A stretch of 64,000 nt of DNA from Terriglobia bacterium (GTDB lineage Bacteria > Acidobacteriota > Terriglobia > Bryobacterales > Bryobacteraceae), in assembly GCA_025350105.1 (NCBI GenBank), contig JANXYJ010000124.1, forward strand, positions 25,587 through 89,586, given 5' to 3'. Shown here in pieces: positions 1 to 7,952 of this stretch. The stretch's first letter is position 1. Every line of letters starts with the position of its first letter. The notes below the pieces were generated by a model, which saw nothing but the letters and a program-made list of their open reading frames with translations, was not told the origin of the DNA and made no database searches. The position numbers and the translations under genes are program-made.

Positions 1-925
1 GGAAAACAACAAGCGTCAAGCGTATGCAGTGCAGGGGGCGGAAGCGCTGCCCAATCCGCGAGGAACGGCGCCGGGCCAATGGATTGAGACGATGGTGGAA
101 AGTAACGGCCGTGTCGTCATGTTGCTGCCGGGGCCTCCGCGGGAACTGAAAGGCATGTTCGCGGAAGAGTGCCTGCCGCGGCTGACGCGGCGCTTGCCGC
201 CGCAGGTGATTCGGACGCGCTTTTACCGGGTGGCGGGCATGGGCGAATCGGATCTGGATCAGCTGATTTCGCCGGTCTACAAACCGTTCACCAATCCGGT
301 GACGACGATTTTGGCGGGGCCGGGCGACATTCAGATTCATCTGCGGGCACGGGGCGCGACGCACGAAGAAGCAGACGGTTTGCTGCAGCAGATTGCTCCG
401 GAGATCGAAAGGCTGCTGGGCGATCGGATTTACTCGCGCGACGGGAGTTCGCTTGAAGCCGTGATTGGCGAACGGCTGCGCGCGCTGAGGGCCACCCTAT
501 GTGTGGCCGAAAGCTGTACGGGCGGATGGCTGGGCGAACGCATCACTTCTATTCCTGGCTGCAGTGATTATTTTCTGGGCGGGTTTCTGGTTTACAACGA
601 CCGCATGAAGACGGAGCTGCTGGGCGTGGATGCGGGTCTATTGAAGATTCACACCGCGGTAAGCGAGGCAGTGGCTTGCGCGATGGCCGAGTGCGCCCGC
701 GCGAAAACCGGCGCGACGTTTGCCGTTTCCATCACGGGCGAGGCGGGGCCGGAAAGCTTTACAGGGGCGCCGGTGGGCACGGTGGTGATTGGTTTGGCGG
801 GCGCCGGGTTAGTACCCCAGGCGAAAACGTACTCTCTGTTTGGCGATCGCAACGGGATTCGCACGCGGGCGGCGCAATGGGCGCTGGACGATTTGCGGCG
901 CTGGTTGGATTCGTCAGCGCTGTAA
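1..925 (+). CDS. cinA: CinA family protein (NMN amidohydrolase / MoCF-like), 5' partial
   Basis: The reading frame is open from base 2 and runs off the left edge, so the N-terminal part is missing. CinA proteins join an N-terminal molybdopterin-binding-like (COG1058) domain to a C-terminal nicotinamide-nucleotide amidohydrolase domain used in pyridine-nucleotide recycling. The visible part opens with the family block ending LPNPRGTAPG and continues with LLPGPPRELKGMF. The C-terminal domain begins near nt 460 and carries AESCTGG (506-526), then PGCSDYFLGG, the LGVD region, TGEAGP and PVGTV. The internal GTG at 29 is not a plausible start because CinA homology continues upstream of it. The next gene starts 200 nt downstream, beyond a tandem repeat tract. 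Confidence 0.93.
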   Translation, partial: ENNKRQAYAVQGAEALPNPRGTAPGQWIETMVESNGRVVMLLPGPPRELKGMFAEECLPRLTRRLPPQVIRTRFYRVAGMGESDLDQLISPVYKPFTNPVTTILAGPGDIQIHLRARGATHEEADGLLQQIAPEIERLLGDRIYSRDGSSLEAVIGERLRALRATLCVAESCTGGWLGERITSIPGCSDYFLGGFLVYNDRMKTELLGVDAGLLKIHTAVSEAVACAMAECARAKTGATFAVSITGEAGPESFTGAPVGTVVIGLAGAGLVPQAKTYSLFGDRNGIRTRAAQWALDDLRRWLDSSAL

Positions 926-958
926 GTTCAAAGGCCGGGCTGGCAATCACGACATCGG

Positions 959-1090
959 TTCACAGATTGATTCTCGCATAGGTTCGCATATCGATTCAGA
1001 CATTGATTCAGACATCGATTCAGGCATCGATTCAGACATTGATTCAGACATTGATTCAGACATTGATTGACACATAGATTGACACATAGA
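959..1090. repeat. 12-bp tandem repeat tract between cinA and the HDOD gene
   Basis: Eleven successive 12-bp units with consensus TTCAGACATTGA fill most of this intergenic region. The six units from 995 to 1066 are nearly identical (only T/C and A/G changes), while the flanking units are degenerate. Read on the plus strand the unit would encode a DIDS-like repeat, but no gene start or Shine-Dalgarno sequence supports translation. The tract ends about 35 nt before the start of the downstream gene, so it lies in or next to that gene's promoter or 5' UTR. There is no unique spacer between units, so it is not a CRISPR array. Confidence 0.9.
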
Positions 1091-1125
1091 TTCACACCGG
1101 GCCGCCGGGTTCCGATAAGATCCCC

Positions 1126-2040
1126 GTGGCTGCAATCACTGAACCTATTTCGACGACACATCTGTCCGCCGCACAAATTGGCGCGATGCGCGACAAAGCA
1201 CTGAAGACGTTGTCACAGCTTCCGCCGTTTTCACCGATTCTGAGCCGTTTGGTCGCCTCGCTGGCTGAAGAAGACGTATCGTTCACCAAGCTGGCCGATC
1301 TGATGGAGAAGGACACGGTGGTGGCGGCAAGCATAATGCATCTGGTGAACTCCGCGTTGTATGCGCGGCGCGGGACGGTGACTTCGGTGCGCCACGCGCT
1401 TTCGATTTTGGGTTTCACGAAGGTGCGCAATACGGTGCTGGGGATGTCGGTTGCCAAGATGTGGAATTCGGTGCGCACGCCGGCCAGTTGGTCCATGGGC
1501 CGCTTCAATATGCATTCGGCGGCAGCGGCGATTCTCAGCGATCTGCTGGCGACCGAGTTGAACGTGGAATATGCCGAAGGGGCTTTTATCGCGGGGCTGC
1601 TGCATGATGTGGGGCGCTTGCTGATTGCGCTGGGCCTGGGAGAAGAATACGAGCGGATCATACATCTACAGCAATCCGGCCATCCGCTGGTTGCCTGCGA
1701 AATGGACATTTTGGGATTTTCCCATCCGGAGCTTTCGATGAAGGCGCTGGAGTTTTGGAATTTACCCTTGCCAGTGCAGGTGGCGGCGCGGGATCATCAT
1801 GTTGCGTTTGAGCCGGTTCCGGCGGCGAATGGCAAGCGCAAAACGGTTTCGCTGGCCCACGTGATTGCCTGTGCGGATCAGTACGTTCATTGTGCCGGGA
1901 TTTCGGTTCTGAACGAAAATGAACTCACCGTACAGCATCCGCTGGCGATTGAAGGGTTGAGTCTGAGTCCGGAGAAGTTGGAAGCCGTGCTGAACAATTT
2001 CAAGACCGAGCACGAACACATGGCGCAATTTTTCCGCTAA
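1126..2040 (+). CDS. HDOD domain protein (signal-transduction scaffold)
   Basis: This 304-residue cytoplasmic protein is essentially one HDOD domain, an HD-related helical fold without phosphodiesterase activity, found in regulators of motility, competence and c-di-GMP signalling. After a short leader, the domain opens with LSQLPPFSPILSRL and runs through DLMEKDTVVAASIMHLVNSA and GFTKVRNTVLG. A partial HD signature, LLHDVGRLL, lies near residue 165. No second signalling domain is visible, so the output partner is unknown. The start used is GTG at 1126; an in-frame ATG at 1186 would remove 20 residues outside the domain. The stop overlaps the stop of the convergent gene by 3 nt. Confidence 0.85.
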   Translation: MAAITEPISTTHLSAAQIGAMRDKALKTLSQLPPFSPILSRLVASLAEEDVSFTKLADLMEKDTVVAASIMHLVNSALYARRGTVTSVRHALSILGFTKVRNTVLGMSVAKMWNSVRTPASWSMGRFNMHSAAAAILSDLLATELNVEYAEGAFIAGLLHDVGRLLIALGLGEEYERIIHLQQSGHPLVACEMDILGFSHPELSMKALEFWNLPLPVQVAARDHHVAFEPVPAANGKRKTVSLAHVIACADQYVHCAGISVLNENELTVQHPLAIEGLSLSPEKLEAVLNNFKTEHEHMAQFFR

Positions 2041-3449
2041 CAGAAGCCCTGCATAAACATGGGCCCGCCGCGCCAGGCGGGGAAGCCGTAGCCGAGGGTC
2101 CAGATGACGTCGATATCGGAGGCGCGGGAAACCAGGCCTTCTTGCACCATGCGCTGGCCTTCTTCGCCAAGCGCCGACATCAGTTCATGGACGGTGGCGG
2201 ATTGGTTCCGCTCATCGGAAGTGGACGCCTGGGAGATCGATGCGGAAGTCAGCGCCCGCTGGGCCTGCTCCTCTGAAATTCCCAGCCTGGCCAGCTCCTG
2301 ATGGTAGCGCTGCATCAGACGGCGGCCCACGAAGCCGTGCACCACCACCACTGATTTTCCCCGCCGGCGCGCCCAATCCATGCTGTTTCTCACACGATCG
2401 GCCCCGGCTGCAGCGCCACAGACAATTTCCATAAAATTTGTGTTGGTGCCGGTTGCGGTGTGATCAACGCAGATGACGCTATCGGGAGTCAGTTCCACGG
2501 CGGCGGAGGGTGGGACGATGATGCGCGGTTCGTCGCTCGTGTGGTGGGCACCGGCCGGTTGGGCAACGGCAGCAGGCTCCGGCAATTTCGCGGCAGCGCG
2601 TTGCGCGAAAAATAGATACACTAGGGCCTTCGATTGCGCAGAGCGCCAGCATTCCAGAAATAATTCGCGCTCGCGCGCCATCCCTTCGGAAAAGGTAAGC
2701 TGCGTTGCGGCGGCTATGGCACGGATGGCCGCGATCGGCGCGGTTTGTGCAGGAAGGCGCGAACGGGCCTTAGCCAGCCAGTTGTCCCAAATGCCCGCGT
2801 TATCGGTCCGTGCACGCCGATGGCGGGTTTTCAAAAGCGGTGTTGCGGAGGCGCGGCCGGCAACTTCGCGGGCGAAGCCGATGGCGCCGTGGAGTAGATC
2901 GCCATCTAAAACCAGGTCGACGATGCCGTGGGCTTGGGCATCTCTGGCGAGGATGGGCTCACCGAAGGCGCACATTTCCAGCGCCTTTTCGACGCCCGCC
3001 AAACGCGGCAAGCGCTGGGTTCCGCCGGCGCCAGGAATCAACCCCAACTTGATTTCCGGCTGGCCCAGTTGGGCCGCGGCAGCCATCACGCGGTAGTGCC
3101 CGGCCAGAGCAGTTTCGAGACCGGCGCCGAAGGCAGTGCCGTGAATGGCCATTACGACGGGTTTGGTCGAATCCTCCACCGCCAACGTGCACCGGCACAA
3201 GTGTTCCAGATAATCGTCAGAAGGGTCGCGTTGAAATTCGCGAATATCGGCACCGGCCATGAAGGTACGGCCGGCACCGGCCAGCACGATGGCTTTGACG
3301 GTTTCGTCCTGGTTCAGCGCAGCCAGTGAGGAGATGATGGCTTCGGGCACGCCTGGGCTGAGCGCGTTCACGGGAGGATTATCCACCAGCAAGAGCGCAA
3401 TCTCATCGTGGTGCTCGATCTGAACCAATGGGCGATCCGCGTCCGGCAT
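2037..3449 (-). CDS. Enoyl-CoA hydratase with a shortened 3-hydroxyacyl-CoA dehydrogenase remnant (FadJ-like)
   Basis: Residues 1 to about 280 are a crotonase domain with the oxyanion-hole segment FMAGADIREF and both catalytic glutamates in GAGLETAL and QPEIKLGLIPGAGGTQRL, so hydratase activity is plausible. After a linker, the sequence resumes as the tail of a 3-hydroxyacyl-CoA dehydrogenase: TNTNFMEIVCGAA and WARRRGKSVVVVHGFVGRRL match the region after the usual HFFNP motif. GLVSRASDIDVIWTLGYG and FPAWRGGPMF match the C-terminal domain. The GxGxxG NAD-binding motif and the catalytic histidine region are absent, and the protein stops right after GGPMF, where FadB/FadJ proteins continue. At 470 residues it is well below the usual ~700. 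It may be a hydratase/isomerase with a vestigial second half. The convergent stop codon overlaps the HDOD stop. Confidence 0.82.
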   Translation of the reverse strand: MPDADRPLVQIEHHDEIALLLVDNPPVNALSPGVPEAIISSLAALNQDETVKAIVLAGAGRTFMAGADIREFQRDPSDDYLEHLCRCTLAVEDSTKPVVMAIHGTAFGAGLETALAGHYRVMAAAAQLGQPEIKLGLIPGAGGTQRLPRLAGVEKALEMCAFGEPILARDAQAHGIVDLVLDGDLLHGAIGFAREVAGRASATPLLKTRHRRARTDNAGIWDNWLAKARSRLPAQTAPIAAIRAIAAATQLTFSEGMARERELFLECWRSAQSKALVYLFFAQRAAAKLPEPAAVAQPAGAHHTSDEPRIIVPPSAAVELTPDSVICVDHTATGTNTNFMEIVCGAAAGADRVRNSMDWARRRGKSVVVVHGFVGRRLMQRYHQELARLGISEEQAQRALTSASISQASTSDERNQSATVHELMSALGEEGQRMVQEGLVSRASDIDVIWTLGYGFPAWRGGPMFMQGFC

Positions 3450-3524
3450 AAACGTTCTTCTCTAGCCTACTGCTAAAATGCGTGTTTGGCGCGAAAGACC
3501 GCCAAACACGACGGGCGGGAATTC

Positions 3525-3944
3525 ATGGCGGGAGATATTTTTGGAGCAGCGCAGATTCGCGAACGCATGGCGGCGTCGCCGTTTTTGCAGTTATTGGGTG
3601 TTCGGCTGACGCGGTTGCACCAGGACGGCATCACGCTGGAGTGCCCCTTTGCGGCGAGTGTGAGCAATGTTTTCGGCGGCATTCACGGCGGTGTATACGC
3701 GACGCTGGCAGATGCGGCGGCCGCCTTTGCCATTCATCAACAAAACGGCGGTTTCCGCCGCATTGCGACGGTGGATTTAAAAATAAGCTATTTTCGGCCT
3801 GTATTAGAAGGCAAGCTGCTGGCACGGGCCCGGCTGCTGCGAATGGGTTCGACGCTGTGCACGGCCGCGGTGGAGATGACCGACAACCGGCGCCGCGCCG
3901 TGGCCACCGCTTTAGTCACCTACATGGTTCTGGGCCCTGAATAA
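3525..3944 (+). CDS. PaaI-family hotdog thioesterase
   Basis: A small single-domain hotdog protein of 139 residues, predicted to hydrolyse acyl- or aryl-CoA thioesters. The family signature is GGIHGGVYATLADAAAAFA in the central helix, preceded by VSNVFGG and followed by the strand pair IATVDLKISYFRP. The ATG at 3525 is preferred because a purine-rich GGGCGGGA lies just upstream. A TTG at 3486 would add 13 residues that do not look like family sequence. It is divergent from the FadJ-like gene with about 75 nt between them, and a shared role in acyl-CoA metabolism is an inference from this pairing. Confidence 0.87.
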   Translation: MAGDIFGAAQIRERMAASPFLQLLGVRLTRLHQDGITLECPFAASVSNVFGGIHGGVYATLADAAAAFAIHQQNGGFRRIATVDLKISYFRPVLEGKLLARARLLRMGSTLCTAAVEMTDNRRRAVATALVTYMVLGPE

Positions 3945-4062
3945 TATTGGGCAAGGAATAGACGGGACTTGCGGTGGAGGCCCGGTTTGCGTTTTCATAG
4001 AGACTGCGTGATTTAAATGAAGATCGCAAGCGAGTAAGAATTGAAAGGAATCCTCCAGGAAC

Positions 4063-4593
4063 ATGAGCACGTATCAGATCGACACTTCCCATTCCAGCGC
4101 GCAGTTTAAAGTGCGCCACATGATGATCGCCAATGTGAAAGGCGAGTTTGACAAGGTGAGCGGCACGGTGAATTTTGACCCGGCCAACCCAACGGCTTCC
4201 AGCGTGGATGCTACCGTTGACGTGGCCACCATCAGCACGCGCGACGAACAACGCGACGGCCACCTGAAAAGCGGCGACTTCCTGGATGCCGAAAAATATC
4301 CGCACATCACTTTTAAATCGAAGAAAGTCACGGCCTCCGGCGCGGACAGCTTCAACCTGGTGGGCGACCTGACCATTCACGGCGTCAGCAAAGAAGTCAC
4401 GCTGCACGTGGAAGAATTGACGGCGGAAGCCAAGGACCCCTGGGGCAACATGCGGCGCGGAGCCAGTGCCAAAACCAAAATCAACCGCAAGGAATTTGGC
4501 ATGGAATTCAACGTGGCGCTGGAAGCCGGCGGTTTCCTGGTGGGCGAGGATGTTGACATTCACCTGGATATTGAGATGATCAAGCAGGCGTAG
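4063..4593 (+). CDS. yceI: YceI family lipocalin-like protein
   Basis: A 176-residue YceI domain covering almost the whole protein. YceI proteins form an extended lipocalin-like barrel that binds an isoprenoid or other long amphiphile. The sequence shows the family start YQIDTSHSSAQFKVRHMM, then DVATISTRDEQRDGHLKSGD, FLDAEKYPHITFKS, GDLTIHGVSKEVTL and the closing strand GEDVDIHLDIEM. Many YceI proteins are periplasmic, but this one begins directly at the domain without a signal peptide, so it is probably cytoplasmic. A purine-rich AAAGGAAT precedes the ATG, and a strong hairpin terminator follows. Confidence 0.93.
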   Translation: MSTYQIDTSHSSAQFKVRHMMIANVKGEFDKVSGTVNFDPANPTASSVDATVDVATISTRDEQRDGHLKSGDFLDAEKYPHITFKSKKVTASGADSFNLVGDLTIHGVSKEVTLHVEELTAEAKDPWGNMRRGASAKTKINRKEFGMEFNVALEAGGFLVGEDVDIHLDIEMIKQA

Positions 4594-4601
4594 AAGTGCA
4601 A

Positions 4602-4628
4602 AAGGGAGGCGAATGGTTCGCCTCCCTT
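4602..4628. terminator. Bidirectional intrinsic terminator after yceI
   Basis: A perfect 12-bp inverted repeat, AAGGGAGGCGAA (4602-4613) and its complement (4617-4628), encloses a 3-nt loop. A-rich sequence lies on the left and T-rich on the right. It sits between the convergent yceI and peroxiredoxin-fusion genes and can serve both. Confidence 0.85.
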
Positions 4629-4656
4629 TCATTCATGCGATTTTAGCCGTCTTCCG

Positions 4657-5727
4657 CTACGGCGCTTTCTTCTGTAAAGCTTCCGGCACGCGTTGGGTGT
4701 CGAGTTGGCCTACTTTGAAACTCCATTGCAGTGGCAGCGTTTTGGGCAAGTAGCATTCCTTGTCATCACATGCCTGATAGCGAAATGACCCTTGCACAGT
4801 AAGGATGCGATCGGCATTCAGTTGCGGCGCCACTTCAGGATCCAGACCCACAGCAAGATCACGGACGATGCGGATGCTGCGATCGTAGACGGGCACAGTT
4901 TCTTTGATCACCGGAAGATGCAGCGTCTTTGAGGGCGGATACAGTGCAGGGAACACTGCCCAGGCTTTGGACGCGTCCATTTGCCAATCGATGGGCAGAT
5001 AGTTCTTCACCCCTGGCGCATAGACGTGCATTTTGGGTTTGAATTCAATCTCCAGCACCAAGGCGGTTCTGTGGCCGGGCGCCAGCGCGGCGTCGCTGGC
5101 ATAGTAGGTGAGTTTGAGCTGGTTATTTTCGACCGTGTTTTTCTGGACACCCGCCACGCCAAATTCCCGGGTGAGGATGCTGGCGGCGGAGGAACGCTCA
5201 CGGTAATCGTCGTCAAAGTATTTTGCCGTGATAATGCCCTTGGCGTTGATGATGTAGGTTCCCGGAAAGGGTATGCCGAAGCGCGGGGTGGCCTTATCCA
5301 CATTGGTGTTCAAAATATCGAAGGCGCGAATCACTTTAGATTCGGGGTCTGACAGCATAGGATAGTTGATGCCAAGGCGCGCGGCGAAAGCCTTCAGGAT
5401 ATCGGTACTGTCGTAGGTAAGCGAAACCACATTGATGCCCTGCTTGCGAAAGCCTTCCACCTGACGATTGAGATCGGCCAACTGCGTCTTGCAGTAAGGG
5501 CACCAATCGGCTGATCGCGCAAACACCAGCAGCAAACCTTTGGGGCCGGTGAGGGTGGCAAAAGTTTGGCGCTTGCCGTTCAGATCCACGGCCTCAAAGT
5601 CTGGAATGCGGGCACCAACTTCGGGACCCGTTCTTGCGTTGGTGGATTGATCGTTCAACGGACGCAACCGGGGGCGGTCGTCAGCGTGGACAACTGTGGC
5701 AAGCGCCAGTAACAGCAGATACTTCAT
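4657..5727 (-). CDS. Exported peroxiredoxin/AhpC-TSA domain fused to a DsbD-alpha-like domain
   Basis: The 356-residue precursor has a short signal peptide (MKYLLLLALATVVHA). Residues about 35-190 are a thioredoxin-fold AhpC/TSA domain with ADWCPYCKTQ, a CxxC pair in the usual peroxiredoxin/thioredoxin position, and PGTYIINAKGII. Residues about 200-345 resemble the N-terminal immunoglobulin-like domain of DsbD, with KMHVYAPGVKNY and the cysteine pair in YQACDDKECYLPK. DsbD-alpha carries electrons to periplasmic thiol targets, so the fusion suggests an envelope redox enzyme reduced within one chain; that is an inference. It starts 9 nt after the stop of the upstream P450 gene and is probably co-transcribed with it. 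Confidence 0.85.
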   Translation of the reverse strand: MKYLLLLALATVVHADDRPRLRPLNDQSTNARTGPEVGARIPDFEAVDLNGKRQTFATLTGPKGLLLVFARSADWCPYCKTQLADLNRQVEGFRKQGINVVSLTYDSTDILKAFAARLGINYPMLSDPESKVIRAFDILNTNVDKATPRFGIPFPGTYIINAKGIITAKYFDDDYRERSSAASILTREFGVAGVQKNTVENNQLKLTYYASDAALAPGHRTALVLEIEFKPKMHVYAPGVKNYLPIDWQMDASKAWAVFPALYPPSKTLHLPVIKETVPVYDRSIRIVRDLAVGLDPEVAPQLNADRILTVQGSFRYQACDDKECYLPKTLPLQWSFKVGQLDTQRVPEALQKKAP

Positions 5728-5736
5728 GCCTTCATG

Positions 5737-7107
5737 CTACCGCAGCTGGGCGTTCATCTTGATTCCGTATTTGGGCCGCAGAGTGATTACGGCTTGGGCG
5801 ACGACCGGGTGATCCGGGACGCTGCGGAAGCGCCATTTCTGGGCGAGAGTGGCCAGCACCAACACGCCTTCAGCCCAGGCGAAGCGTTCACCGATGCAAA
5901 CGCGAGTGCCGCCGCCGAACGGGAAATAGGAAAACTTGGGCCGTTGTTCCGCCTCTACTTCGTGCCAGCGTTCGGGATCGAATTTTTCGGGCTCTGGAAA
6001 CCAACGCGGATCGCGATGCACCACAAAAGGGCTGGTCAAAACGATGGAACCCGCTGGTAAAACATAGTCGCCAATTTTGTAATCGGCGAGGGCCTTACGA
6101 CCCACAGCCCAGGCGGGAGGATACAAGCGCAATGACTCCGCGAATACGCCGGTGGTGAAGGGCAAACGCGGTACATCGTCGAACGCAGGCGTTTTGCCGG
6201 CCAGCACGGTGTCGATTTCGGCATGAAAGCGCGCTTCCGCATCAGGATTCTGTCCCAACAGATACCAGCACCAACTGAGAGCGTTGGCGGTGGTTTCGTG
6301 GCCGGCCAGCAGAAGGGTCAGGGCCTCGTCACGCACTTGTTTGTCGGACATGCCGGAACCATCACCGCCACCCTCACCATCAGTGTCTTGGGCCAGCAAC
6401 AGCATCGACAGCAGGTCACCTTTGTCTTCGCGGCTGGCGCGGCGGTCCGCGATCAAGCCGTAAACCACGCGGTCCAGTTGGTCCCGTGCACGCTCAAATT
6501 TGCGCATGGCGGGCAGCGGCAGCTTCATCAGCCATTCGGAAAAGGGCATCAGCAGGGTGTCGAAGAGCGAAAAAATTTCGGTCAGCGCTCCGCCGATCTG
6601 ATTGGCGTCCGAAGAAATGTCTGCACTAAAGAGAGTCCGGCCCACAATGGCCAAGGTCAGGTGGGTCATCGCATGCCAAACGTCTTGTTCGCCGGGCTGC
6701 AACTGCTCGCGTGCGCGAACGGCGCAGTTCACCATGTCGTCGGCGTAACGAATCAGGCGATCGCGGTGGAAGGCAGGCTGCACCAATCTGCGCTGGCGTG
6801 TGTGAAATTCGCCTTCGCTGGTCAGCAGGCCTTCGCCCAGCAGAACGCGGGCGCGTTCCAAGATGCGGCTCTTTCGAAAATTGCTTTGATGGGTGACCAG
6901 AACATCGCGGATCGCATCGGGGTGGCTGACGATGTAGGCGTGCTGGTTGGCCAGCCGCAAGTGGACCAGATCGCCATGCTGGCGGGCCATCTGGAGTAGA
7001 AAGTTTGGCGGGTCCTTACGAAAACGCGGGAACACCCCCAGCAGCGGGAACTGGCTTTTCGGCCCGGGTGGGCGTGGGATGGAGGGGGCTGCGGGCAACA
7101 CTTTCAT
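5737..7107 (-). CDS. Cytochrome P450
   Basis: A full-length 456-residue cytochrome P450, a heme-thiolate monooxygenase. The diagnostic elements are in order: the I-helix oxygen-activation motif AGHETTANALSW near residue 270, the K-helix ESLR of ExxR, and the heme-binding loop FSYFPFGGGTRVCIG near residue 400 containing the cysteine ligand. There is no N-terminal membrane anchor, so it should be soluble. No ferredoxin or reductase gene is adjacent. The following gene, a redox fusion protein, starts 9 nt away. The substrate cannot be read from the sequence. Confidence 0.95.
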   Translation of the reverse strand: MKVLPAAPSIPRPPGPKSQFPLLGVFPRFRKDPPNFLLQMARQHGDLVHLRLANQHAYIVSHPDAIRDVLVTHQSNFRKSRILERARVLLGEGLLTSEGEFHTRQRRLVQPAFHRDRLIRYADDMVNCAVRAREQLQPGEQDVWHAMTHLTLAIVGRTLFSADISSDANQIGGALTEIFSLFDTLLMPFSEWLMKLPLPAMRKFERARDQLDRVVYGLIADRRASREDKGDLLSMLLLAQDTDGEGGGDGSGMSDKQVRDEALTLLLAGHETTANALSWCWYLLGQNPDAEARFHAEIDTVLAGKTPAFDDVPRLPFTTGVFAESLRLYPPAWAVGRKALADYKIGDYVLPAGSIVLTSPFVVHRDPRWFPEPEKFDPERWHEVEAEQRPKFSYFPFGGGTRVCIGERFAWAEGVLVLATLAQKWRFRSVPDHPVVAQAVITLRPKYGIKMNAQLR

Positions 7108-7155
7108 TGTAGAGGCATTGTATGATTGGGCAGAAGTCTAAAGGAGATTTCGATT

Positions 7156-7950
7156 ATGTCCAGCGCGCCTCCTCCGTTTCCCCCGTCACCGCAGGGGCAA
7201 GCCCCGTTTCCTCCGGATGCACCGTTGCCTCCGGGAAAGAAGCCGAACATTCTGCTATGGATTTTGGGCGGTGTGTTGGTGTTGATCATGGGCGTGAGCG
7301 CGATGTGCGGGTTGGGTGGTTATTTTCTTTATAGGAAGGCCAAATCGTCGGGTTTTGATAGCGCGCTGATGCAAAAGAACCCCGCTTACGCCACTGCGAA
7401 ATTGGCCATCACCATGGCGCCGGGCGTGGAGACGGTTTCCAGTGACGATGAGAAAGGGACCGTCACCATCCGCAACAAAGACGACGGCAAGGTGATGACC
7501 TTCAAGTTCGACGCTGAGAAAAAAACCATGGTTGTGCTGGACGAAAACGGCAAAGCCGCTACCGTGAAGCTGACCGGCGACGGCGATAAAGGCGCGCTGG
7601 AAATCAACTCTGCCGATGGCACGCTGAAGATTGGCGCCGGCGCCGATAGTGAATTGCCGGCGTGGGTACCCGCCTATCCGGGCTCAACGCCCACCGGAAC
7701 TTTTTCCGCCAGCAACAAGGAAGGCAAGCAGGGCGGCTATTCATTCAAAACGCCGGATGCGGCGGCGAAGGTGCTTAGCTTTTATCAGGACAAACTAAAA
7801 GCCGCTGGATTCACCATCACCACCACCACAACAGCCGAACAAGGCGGCATGGTGATGGGCGAAGACAAGGCCAACAATCATGTGATCACGGTTACGGCGA
7901 CCAGCGAATCCGGCAGCACCAGCGTTGCCCTACTGGCGATCAACAAGTAG
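7156..7950 (+). CDS. Membrane-anchored protein of unknown function
   Basis: I do not recognise a family. The protein has a proline-rich cytoplasmic head (about residues 3-30), one transmembrane helix (ILLWILGGVLVLIMGVSAMC, about 34-55) and a long hydrophilic domain that should face outward. The outer part is rich in short beta-type segments with repeated VT/TV patterns. It includes LPAWVPAYPGSTPTG followed by a KVLSFYQDKLKAAGF segment, a layout seen in acidobacterial secreted unknowns. The ATG at 7156 is chosen because AAGGAG lies 9 nt upstream; an upstream GTG-type start at 7126 lacks this. It is divergent from the P450 gene. Confidence 0.75.
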   Translation: MSSAPPPFPPSPQGQAPFPPDAPLPPGKKPNILLWILGGVLVLIMGVSAMCGLGGYFLYRKAKSSGFDSALMQKNPAYATAKLAITMAPGVETVSSDDEKGTVTIRNKDDGKVMTFKFDAEKKTMVVLDENGKAATVKLTGDGDKGALEINSADGTLKIGAGADSELPAWVPAYPGSTPTGTFSASNKEGKQGGYSFKTPDAAAKVLSFYQDKLKAAGFTITTTTTAEQGGMVMGEDKANNHVITVTATSESGSTSVALLAINK

Positions 7951-7952
7951 CG

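Noticed and set aside
959..1090. CRISPR-like array
   Set aside because: Units are contiguous 12-mers with no spacers and no cas genes in the window.
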